Positions 1-5,113 of a DNA stretch of 6,158 nucleotides are shown in pieces. The notes beneath the pieces were generated by a model. The model searched no databases, was not told the origin of the DNA, and was given only the letters and a program-made list of their open reading frames with translations. The position numbers and the translations under genes were made by a program. Position 1 is the first letter of the stretch. The number at the start of each line of letters is the position of its first letter. Source of the DNA: a bacterium UBA1790 (GTDB lineage Bacteria; Bacteroidota; Bacteroidia; Bacteroidales; Muribaculaceae); assembly GCA_002314465.1 (NCBI GenBank), contig DCGA01000133.1, positions 1 to 6,158 on the forward strand, read 5' to 3'.

Positions 1-470
1 CCCTGTTCAACGCAGGTATCCGTCCTGCCGTAAACGTGGGTATCTCGGTATCTCGTGTAGGAGGTAACGCTCAGATTAAGTGTATGAAGAAGGTTGCTGG
101 TACTCTCAAGATTGCCCAGGCACAGTATCGCGAGCTCGAGGCGTTTACCAAGTTTGGTGGCGACATCGACCCCGTTACAGCGCGTACAATCGACACCGGC
201 CGCAAGAACGAGCGTCTGCTCGTGCAGGCTCAGTACGAGCCCATGCTGGTCGAGGAACAGGTTGCCATCATCTATTGCGGTGTGAACGGCCTGTTGCAGA
301 AGGTGCCCATTGAGAGCGTTGCCGAGTTTGAGAAACTCTTCATCCAGTACTTGCGTGCTAAGCACCAGGCCGACGTGCTCGACGTGCTGCGCACTGGCAA
401 GATCGACGACGATGTTACCGATAAGATCCGTGCTGCTGCTGAGGAGATTGCCGGTAAGTACAACAACTGA
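1..470 (+). CDS. atpA: F-type ATP synthase subunit alpha, C-terminal part (5' end outside window)
   Basis: This is the last 155 codons of AtpA, read in frame from base 3; the first two bases finish an earlier codon. AtpA alternates with AtpD in the F1 head and carries the non-catalytic nucleotide sites. The visible part opens with LFNAGIRPAVNVG and then ISVSRVGG. The Arg in SVSRVGG (codon 54-56) is the arginine finger that reaches the catalytic site on the beta subunit (E. coli alpha R376). The family motif MKKVAGTLK and the helical C-terminal domain (ELEAFTKFGGDID, then RTIDTGRKNERLLVQ) follow. The protein ends AGKYNN with a TGA stop. A full AtpA is a little over 500 residues, so about 70 percent lies upstream. 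The reading frame is intact. Identity is near certain; only the start is missing. Confidence 0.98.
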   Translation, partial: LFNAGIRPAVNVGISVSRVGGNAQIKCMKKVAGTLKIAQAQYRELEAFTKFGGDIDPVTARTIDTGRKNERLLVQAQYEPMLVEEQVAIIYCGVNGLLQKVPIESVAEFEKLFIQYLRAKHQADVLDVLRTGKIDDDVTDKIRAAAEEIAGKYNN

Positions 471-617
471 TTTTTCTTTGAAAAAAGATAACCGCCATCG
501 CTGCCGCGTGTCCGCATGAAGGGCACGCGGGCAGGCGAGGGCACAACTGTGGACACGGCGGACCCATCCGCACGACCACGCAACTTTACAATAATTGAAT
601 ATATCTAACACAAAGAT
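471..617 (+). other. Structured GC-rich spacer between atpA and atpG
   Basis: This 147-base spacer is long compared with the 2-29 base gaps between the nuo genes here. It begins with a weak all-A/T stem (471-476 with 480-485). A strong stem follows: 501-513 pairs with 521-534 over 13 base pairs, with one bulged G at 531, one G-U pair and a 7-base loop. A smaller stem pairs 558-562 with 567-571 around CCCA and may be enclosed by 549-552 with 576-579. Bases 551-557 are also perfectly complementary to 507-513, so they could compete with the main stem. From about 581 the spacer becomes A/T-rich, as is usual for Bacteroidota leaders. No run of T follows the main stem, so it does not look like a standard intrinsic terminator. 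I find no convincing coding frame. The structures are seen by pairing; any role is inference. Confidence 0.5.
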
Positions 618-1502
618 ATGTCAACACTCAGAGAATTAAAAAGCCGCATTGGCTCGGTCGCTTCGACCCAGAAGACCACAAGCGCGATGAAGATGATTTC
701 ATCGGCTAAGATGCGTAAGGCCACAGGACAGCTCCAGCGCCTGTCGCCCTATCGCGACATGGTTCAGCACGTTATCAGCCACCTGCTGGTAACCGACCAG
801 GAGTTCACATCGCCCCTCATCGCAACCCGCGAGGTAAAGAGTGTGGCTATGGTGGTATTCGGTAGCGACGACGGACTGTGCGGTGCTTTCAATATCAACA
901 TCTTCAAGCAGCTGCTCGTAGCCATCGACGACGTGCGCAAGCAGCATGGCAAGGATGTGAAGATTACCGTTATCCCTGTGGGCAAGAAGCTCACCAAGGC
1001 ATCGCTCAAGATTGCCGGCGATACATTGAAGGTAGAGACTGTGGCTCTCAACACCCGTAGCGGCAATGAGGACCTGCACGACCTCACCGACATGCTCAAG
1101 AACCGCTTCGTGAGCAAGGAATTTGACAGCGTGGAGTTGCTTTACATGCACTTCAAGTCGACCAGCAAGCAGGTTTTTGCACGCGAGCAACTACTGCCCG
1201 TGAGCTACGAAGCTCTTGCCGAGGAAGTTGATGCACGTGCTGCCAACAGCCCCTGCCTCTTCGAGCCCGATGCTCTGACCATCTTCAACAGTGTGCTGCC
1301 ACTTCACGTGCGCGCAATGATGCAAGAGGTGTTCACCGAGAGCTGCGCAAGCGAGCAGGCATCGCGCGTCATGGCCATGCAGACCGCAAGCGACAATGCA
1401 GGTGAACTTCTCGAGGCACTTAACCTCGAGTACAACAAGCTGCGCCAGCAGGGTATCACCACCGAGCTGCTCGACATCCTGGGCGGTCAGGTGAAGCGAT
1501 AA
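618..1502 (+). CDS. atpG: F-type ATP synthase subunit gamma
   Basis: This gene encodes the 294-residue central rotor shaft of F1, which couples rotation of the c-ring to catalysis in the alpha/beta head. Length is normal for the family. The N-terminal helix has the hallmark pattern SRIGSVASTQKTTSAMKMIS (residues 9-28), half of the coiled-coil shaft. The Rossmann-like middle domain has GSDDGLCGAFN (82-92), matching the usual SDRGLCGGFN. The C-terminal helix carries SEQASRVMAM (245-254) and LEYNKLRQQGITTELLDILGG (around 270-290), the other half of the coiled coil and the most conserved part. The ATG at 618 is chosen because it places the MSTLRELKSRI start exactly as in homologues; an A-rich stretch (CACAAAGAT) rather than a Shine-Dalgarno precedes it. 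It follows atpA and is the last atp gene here, as is common in Bacteroidota atp operons. Likely co-transcribed with atpA unless the structured spacer interferes. Confidence 0.98.
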   Translation: MSTLRELKSRIGSVASTQKTTSAMKMISSAKMRKATGQLQRLSPYRDMVQHVISHLLVTDQEFTSPLIATREVKSVAMVVFGSDDGLCGAFNINIFKQLLVAIDDVRKQHGKDVKITVIPVGKKLTKASLKIAGDTLKVETVALNTRSGNEDLHDLTDMLKNRFVSKEFDSVELLYMHFKSTSKQVFAREQLLPVSYEALAEEVDARAANSPCLFEPDALTIFNSVLPLHVRAMMQEVFTESCASEQASRVMAMQTASDNAGELLEALNLEYNKLRQQGITTELLDILGGQVKR

Positions 1503-1511
1503 CGGCAAGCC

Positions 1512-1536
1512 GGGCGGTTCCGTTACGGGACAGCCC
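1512..1536 (+). terminator. Hairpin just after atpG, possible weak terminator or processing site
   Basis: Ten bases after the atpG stop, GGGC (1512-1515) pairs with GCCC (1533-1536). GTTCCG (1517-1522) pairs with CGGGAC (1526-1531), including one G-U pair. A single G/A mismatch separates the two stems and TTA forms the loop. The position at the boundary between atp and nuo genes suits a terminator or an RNA-processing stem. No T-run follows: the next bases are CCACCTAATG and then A-rich. Read-through into nuoI is therefore quite possible. The fold is by eye and no energy was calculated. Confidence 0.35.
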
Positions 1537-1571
1537 CACCTAATGTGAAAATAATAATAACAACACATACA

Positions 1572-1583
1572 ATTTGACAATTA
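1572..1583 (+). promoter_or_regulatory. ATTTGACAATTA leader motif before nuoI
   Basis: The 12-base string ATTTGACAATTA lies four bases before the nuoI start codon. The same 12 bases occur at 5088-5099, immediately before and overlapping the nuoM start. The region around it is A/T-rich, as expected for Bacteroidota translation initiation regions. It contains TTTG, which resembles the -33 box of Bacteroidota promoters, but no TAnnTTTG box sits at a usable distance upstream of the start. It could instead be a translation-initiation or processing signal, or chance similarity of A/T-rich leaders. Confidence 0.3.
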
Positions 1584-1587
1584 ACTT

Positions 1588-2223
1588 ATGAACGTTAAGG
1601 AGTATTTTGTAACTCTTTTTAAGGGCATCCACAGCCTGATAAAGGGTATGGAAGTGACGGGTAAGGAACTCGTTACTCCCAAGGTTACCGAGCAGTACCC
1701 CGAGAATAGGGCGACACTCGAAATCCCTGACAGGTTCAGGGCCACACTTCAGTTTGCTTATGATGAGCAGGGCAATCACAGTTGTATAGGATGTAAGTCG
1801 TGCGAGCGCAACTGCCCCAACGGCACCATCAAGATTACAACCCGCATGGTCGACCTGCCCAACGGCAAGAAGAAAATGAAACTCGACAAGTACATGTACG
1901 ACCTGGGCAGCTGCACATTCTGCAACCTGTGTGTAACATCTTGTCCTACCAATGCCATCGAGTTCAGCAACGACTTTGAACAGGCAGTATTCACTCGCGA
2001 AGCACTCGTGAAGCAGCTCAACTACCTCCCCGAGAAGGAAGAGCCCGCTCCCGCGCCTGCACCTGCCGCAGCTCCCGCTCCCGCTAAGGTAGAAGAGAAG
2101 CCCGCCGCTCCCGCCGAGGAGAAGCCCGCTCCCGCACCCGCTGCCGAGGAGACAATCGCTGCTCCCGCTCCCGTTAAGGAAGAGGGCGAAGCCACTAACC
2201 CCGAAAATAAAGAAAATAAATAA
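1588..2223 (+). CDS. nuoI: Complex I (NADH-quinone oxidoreductase-type) subunit I, 2x[4Fe-4S] protein with extended C-terminal tail
   Basis: NuoI carries clusters N6a and N6b, which pass electrons along the peripheral arm toward NuoB and the quinone site. Two CxxCxxCxxxCP motifs are present: CIGCKSCERNCP (Cys 66, 69, 72, 76) and CTFCNLCVTSCP (Cys 109, 112, 115, 119). Each Cys set supplies three ligands to one cluster and the fourth to the other. The N-terminus (VTEQYPENR around 33-41, then the P.RFR segment) matches the family. The conserved core ends near residue 147 (QLNYLP). About 63 further residues of Pro, Ala, Glu and Lys follow and are not part of the classical fold. The ATG at 1588 sits in an A/T-rich leader without a Shine-Dalgarno and gives the expected N-terminus. 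The next gene, nuoJ, starts two bases after the stop, so translation is probably coupled. Upstream is atpG, not nuoH, which is the usual neighbour. Confidence 0.96.
   Translation: MNVKEYFVTLFKGIHSLIKGMEVTGKELVTPKVTEQYPENRATLEIPDRFRATLQFAYDEQGNHSCIGCKSCERNCPNGTIKITTRMVDLPNGKKKMKLDKYMYDLGSCTFCNLCVTSCPTNAIEFSNDFEQAVFTREALVKQLNYLPEKEEPAPAPAPAAAPAPAKVEEKPAAPAEEKPAPAPAAEETIAAPAPVKEEGEATNPENKENK
2032..2220 (+). repeat. Low-complexity Pro/Ala/Glu/Lys-coding tract (NuoI tail)
   Basis: Codons 149-211 of nuoI are almost entirely Pro, Ala, Glu, Lys and a few Asn/Thr. At the DNA level short units recur: GCTCCCGCTCCCG at 2071-2083 and 2161-2173, and GAGAAGCCCGC at 2095-2105 and 2119-2129. The latter pair is 24 bases apart, giving two similar eight-residue blocks beginning EEKPA. 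The tract stays in frame and ends in the nuoI stop. Such sequence is typically disordered or an extended Ala-Pro linker, and it can change length by replication slippage. The composition and repeats are seen directly; the disorder is inferred. Confidence 0.85.
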
Positions 2224-2225
2224 AA

Positions 2226-2741
2226 ATGGAATCACTAGGAAGTATCATCATGTATTTCGTAATTGCGCTTGCAATTATCGTATTCTCGGTACTGACGGTT
2301 ACCACGCGCAAGATATTGCGCTCGGCCACCTACCTGCTGTTTGTCCTCTTTGCCACAGCTCTCGTTTATTTCCAGATGGACTATGAGTTCCTTGGCGCGG
2401 TACAGATTGCAGTATATGCCGGCGGCATAGTCGTGCTGTTTGTGTTTTCAATCCTGCTCACTCACCGTCCCGGTGAGAACGCCGATGCCCTGACCAACCA
2501 GCGCCGCTGGCTCGGTCTCAGCGCTGCCCTTGTGGGTGTTGCTGCATGCGGCTATGCATTGTTTAGTTACTGCAAGTTCTGCGGCCAGGCTCTTCCCGAG
2601 GCAAGCGATTTCAACATCGCCGAGCTCGGTCAGTTCCTGCTCAGCACCGACAAGTTCGGTTATCTGCTTCCCTTCGAGGCAGTGAGTGTGTTGCTGCTTG
2701 CTTGCATCATTGGTGGTGTAGTTATTGCCCGTCGCCGTTAA
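2226..2741 (+). CDS. nuoJ: Complex I subunit J (membrane arm)
   Basis: This is a 171-residue hydrophobic protein with five predicted membrane segments, at roughly residues 7-26, 32-50, 55-78, 96-115 and 147-168. Length is typical. NuoJ sits at the junction of the quinone-binding part and the antiporter-like subunits, and its third helix holds a conserved pi-bulge. The signature YEFLGAVQIAVYAGGIVVLF (residues 53-72) fits that helix, with Tyr64 in the position of the conserved tyrosine (E. coli Y59). The final helix LLPFEAVSVLLLACIIGGVV followed by ARRR is also family-typical. A CxxC pair (Cys116 and Cys119) lies at the end of helix four, which I do not recognise as conserved. The start is two bases after nuoI in an A-rich stretch with no Shine-Dalgarno. 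A second ATG at codon 9 is possible but would trim the first helix. Confidence 0.95.
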   Translation: MESLGSIIMYFVIALAIIVFSVLTVTTRKILRSATYLLFVLFATALVYFQMDYEFLGAVQIAVYAGGIVVLFVFSILLTHRPGENADALTNQRRWLGLSAALVGVAACGYALFSYCKFCGQALPEASDFNIAELGQFLLSTDKFGYLLPFEAVSVLLLACIIGGVVIARRR

Positions 2742-2746
2742 TAAAG

Positions 2747-2753
2747 AAAGGAG
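2747..2753 (+). promoter_or_regulatory. Shine-Dalgarno-like ribosome binding site of nuoK
   Basis: AAAGGAG lies nine bases before the nuoK ATG. It is the only clear Shine-Dalgarno match in front of a gene in this window; the other complete genes have A/T-rich leaders, as is usual in Bacteroidota. It supports the ATG at 2763 as the nuoK start. Confidence 0.55.
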
Positions 2754-2762
2754 AATTAGACT

Positions 2763-3074
2763 ATGGACTTGACTTTGTTAATGTATTTGATTCCCAGCCT
2801 CATCATGTTTGGCTGCGGTGTCTACGGGTTCCTCACCCGCAAGAATATGATTGCAATCATGATTTCGCTCGAGCTGATGCTCAACTCGATTGATATCAAC
2901 TTTGTTGTGTTTAACAGATTTCTGTATCCCGGCCAGTTCGAGGGTATGTTCTTCACACTGTTTGCCATCGCGATTGCTGCAGCCGAGACTGCACTGGCAC
3001 TTGCGATTATCATCAATGTGTTCCGCGTAGCCAAGAAGGTAGATATCAACGAAATCAATAAACTGAAATTTTAA
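2763..3074 (+). CDS. nuoK: Complex I subunit K (membrane arm, MrpC-like)
   Basis: This is a 103-residue protein with three membrane helices (about 5-24, 29-50, 62-88), the standard size for NuoK, which is homologous to MrpC of Mrp antiporters. NuoK links the quinone chamber to the pumping subunits through two buried glutamates. Both are present: Glu37 in ISLELMLNS (E. coli E36) and Glu75 in AAAETALALAI (E. coli E72). The C-terminus is a short basic tail (VAKKVDINEINKLKF) facing the cytoplasm. It starts 21 bases after the nuoJ stop behind a good Shine-Dalgarno, and nuoL begins six bases after its stop. No anomaly is seen. The glutamates and size make the identification secure. Confidence 0.97.
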   Translation: MDLTLLMYLIPSLIMFGCGVYGFLTRKNMIAIMISLELMLNSIDINFVVFNRFLYPGQFEGMFFTLFAIAIAAAETALALAIIINVFRVAKKVDINEINKLKF

Positions 3075-3080
3075 TAGACT

Positions 3081-5069
3081 ATGCCACTAAGTTTAACTAT
3101 AGCAGTTGTTGCAATTCCCCTGCTCATGTTCCTGTTCCTGGGACTCGCAGGCGTGAAAATGGGCCGTAAGCTCACTGGTGTGCTGGGTGTTATAGGTATG
3201 GGTGTTACCACCGTCATTGCCTATGGCGTTGCACTTACCTATTTCTTTGACCCATCTTATATTGTTGACGGCGTTCGCAAGGCGGTGATTGTGTGGAATC
3301 CCGACTGGCTGTCGTTCACCAAGGATTATGTGGTGCGCATGGGTATCGCTGTCGATCCCATTGCGGCAATGATGCTCGTTGTCATCACCACTATTTCATT
3401 CTTTGTTCACTTGTATAGCCTGGGCTATATGAGCGACCACCACGGCAACCCCGAGAAGGGCTTCCAGCGCTTCTATGCCGACCTCGCGTTGTTCACATTC
3501 TCAATGCTTGGTCTCGTTGTTGCCACCAACTTGTTCCAAATCTTCGTATTCTTTGAGATGGTGGGTGTTTCTTCTTACCTTCTCATCGGATTCTACTATC
3601 ATTCACCTGCTGCAATCCATGCATCTAAGAAGGCGTTCATCGTTACCCGTCTGGCCGACTTGTTCTTCCTGCTGGGTATCATGATTCTTGGCTTCTACAC
3701 CAAGTCGTTCGACTTCTTCAACCAGAATGGCCTCACAGGTATATGCGACAGCATGACTGCTGCCCAGCTTGCAGTGGGCAAGGCTCAGGGCGCGACCTTC
3801 ATGGGTTGCTCGGTAATGGCTTGGGCGTTGACATTCATCTTCATCGGTGGTGCCGGTAAGAGTGCGATGTACCCGTTGCACATCTGGCTTCCCGACGCGA
3901 TGGAAGGTCCCACTCCCGTATCGGCCCTTATCCACGCTGCAACCATGGTTGTTGCCGGTGTGTTCCTGGTAGCCCGTCTCTTCCCCCTCTATGTGATTGA
4001 GCAGGGCGCTATGGAAATCATCTGCGTTGTGGGTGCGTTCACAGCATTCTATGCTGCTGCAATCGCATGCGTTCAGAGCGACATCAAGCGTGCTCTCGCG
4101 TTCTCTACCATCTCGCAGATTGCTTTCATGATGACTTCACTTGCCGTTAGCTCGGCCGACGGACAGCTCATCGAGATCCACGAGGGCTTCGGTCTGGGTT
4201 ACATGGCTTCAATGTTCCACCTGTTCACCCACGCGATGTTCAAGGCACTGCTCTTCCTCTGCGCCGGTGCTATTATCCACGCCGTTCACTCTAACGAGAA
4301 CTGCGACATGCACGGCTTGCACAAGTACATGCCCATCACCAGCATCGCATTCCTCATTGGCTGTCTCGCCATTGCCGGTATTCCTCCCTTCGCAGGTTTC
4401 TGGAGTAAGGACGAGATTCTCGTGGCTTGCTACGAGAAGGGCCTCGGTTGGGGTCTTTGGATGTCGGCTGTAGCCGGTATGACCGCGTTCTACATGTTCC
4501 GCATCTACTTCCTCATCTTCCACTGGAAGGAGCACAAGGTGCACACCGAGCACAAGCCTGCCGACCAGGTATGGACTATGACTCTGCCCTTGATCGTTCT
4601 TGCGGCAATCTCAGTCGTTGCCGGCTTTGTTCCCATGCACGACCTCGTGACCTGGGACGGCAAGGAACTGCACACCCAGCTCAACTGGACTGTTGCAGGT
4701 TCAAGCGTTGCCATCGCTTGCGTGGGTATCGCACTCGCGTTTGTGATGTACTACAAGGAGAATACAATTCCTGCTAAGATGAAGAGCACCTTCAGCGGTC
4801 TGTGGGAAGCTGCTTATCACCGCTTCTACATGGACGAACTTTATCAGTTCATTACCCACAAGGTAATCTTCAAGGCTATTTGTGCTCCCATCGCATGGTT
4901 CGACCGCAAGTTTATCGACGGTTTCATGAACATGCTTGCCGATGTTACCAGCCAGGCTGCTTACGGTATCCGCCGCCTGCAGAGTGGCAGCATCCAGGGC
5001 TATGTTTACCTCTACATCATGGGCGCATTGCTCATCGCTGTAGTGAGCATGGTGTGTGTGTTAATGTAA
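3081..5069 (+). CDS. nuoL: Complex I subunit L (antiporter-like proton-pumping subunit)
   Basis: NuoL is the distal pump module of complex I, related to MrpA. The 662-residue length is normal for the family. Key residues are visible: Glu159 in FVFFEMVGVSSYLLIGFYY (E. coli E144), Lys260 in GGAGKSAMYPLHIWLPDAM (E. coli K229), His285 in SALIHAATMV, Lys388 in THAMFKALLFL, and Lys443/Asp444 in PPFAGFWSKDEI. After the core helices, residues about 565-640 form the long amphipathic lateral helix region that runs along the membrane arm, followed by a last membrane helix (YVYLYIMGALLIAVVSMVCV, 641-660). The start lies six bases after nuoK, and the nine bases TAGACTATG occur at both the nuoK and nuoL starts. 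No frameshift or truncation is seen. NuoL is told from NuoM by the GPTPVSALIHAATM motif and the C-terminal extension. Confidence 0.98.
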   Translation: MPLSLTIAVVAIPLLMFLFLGLAGVKMGRKLTGVLGVIGMGVTTVIAYGVALTYFFDPSYIVDGVRKAVIVWNPDWLSFTKDYVVRMGIAVDPIAAMMLVVITTISFFVHLYSLGYMSDHHGNPEKGFQRFYADLALFTFSMLGLVVATNLFQIFVFFEMVGVSSYLLIGFYYHSPAAIHASKKAFIVTRLADLFFLLGIMILGFYTKSFDFFNQNGLTGICDSMTAAQLAVGKAQGATFMGCSVMAWALTFIFIGGAGKSAMYPLHIWLPDAMEGPTPVSALIHAATMVVAGVFLVARLFPLYVIEQGAMEIICVVGAFTAFYAAAIACVQSDIKRALAFSTISQIAFMMTSLAVSSADGQLIEIHEGFGLGYMASMFHLFTHAMFKALLFLCAGAIIHAVHSNENCDMHGLHKYMPITSIAFLIGCLAIAGIPPFAGFWSKDEILVACYEKGLGWGLWMSAVAGMTAFYMFRIYFLIFHWKEHKVHTEHKPADQVWTMTLPLIVLAAISVVAGFVPMHDLVTWDGKELHTQLNWTVAGSSVAIACVGIALAFVMYYKENTIPAKMKSTFSGLWEAAYHRFYMDELYQFITHKVIFKAICAPIAWFDRKFIDGFMNMLADVTSQAAYGIRRLQSGSIQGYVYLYIMGALLIAVVSMVCVLM

Positions 5070-5087
5070 TGTTCAACGGCTAAAAAG

Positions 5088-5113
5088 ATTTGACAATTAT
5101 GATATTTGACAAT
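5088..5113 (+). repeat. Tandem ATTTGACAAT pair spanning the nuoM start
   Basis: ATTTGACAAT occurs at 5088-5097 and again at 5104-5113, a 16-base period, with the nuoM ATG (5099-5101) between them. The first copy is part of the 12-base match to the nuoI leader. The second copy codes for IFDN in NuoM. The repeat is directly visible. Whether it reflects a duplication or has a role in initiation is unknown. Confidence 0.5.

Noticed and set aside
471..485. T-run and A/T stem right after the atpA stop, as an intrinsic terminator
   Set aside because: The six-pair stem is all A/T but for one pair, has a 3-base loop, and the T-run precedes rather than follows the stem. The essential partner gene atpG lies downstream.
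699..1190. Antisense open frame inside atpG (163 codons)
   Set aside because: AtpG is complete and conserved in the forward frame; the reverse product shows no family features.
1574..1579. TTGACA as a sigma-70 -35 box before nuoI (and at 5090-5095 before nuoM)
   Set aside because: At 17 bases downstream the nuoI site has AAGGAG, not a -10 box. In nuoM the TATTTT would fall inside the gene, so the transcript would start after the ATG. Bacteroidota also use a different promoter consensus.
2071..2173. Repeated short units as a CRISPR or tandem non-coding repeat
   Set aside because: The units are irregular, lie in frame within nuoI, and encode a simple Pro/Ala/Glu/Lys tract.
1540..2235. Long open frame on the - strand over nuoI (231 codons)
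   Set aside because: It is antisense to a clear NuoI with both iron-sulfur motifs. Its Gly/Ser/Leu-rich, low-complexity protein is the mirror of the Pro/Ala/Glu coding tail and codon bias.
5069..5083. Tiny four-codon frame (M-F-N-G-stop) overlapping the nuoL stop
   Set aside because: Too short to be meaningful; it most likely arises by chance in the spacer.
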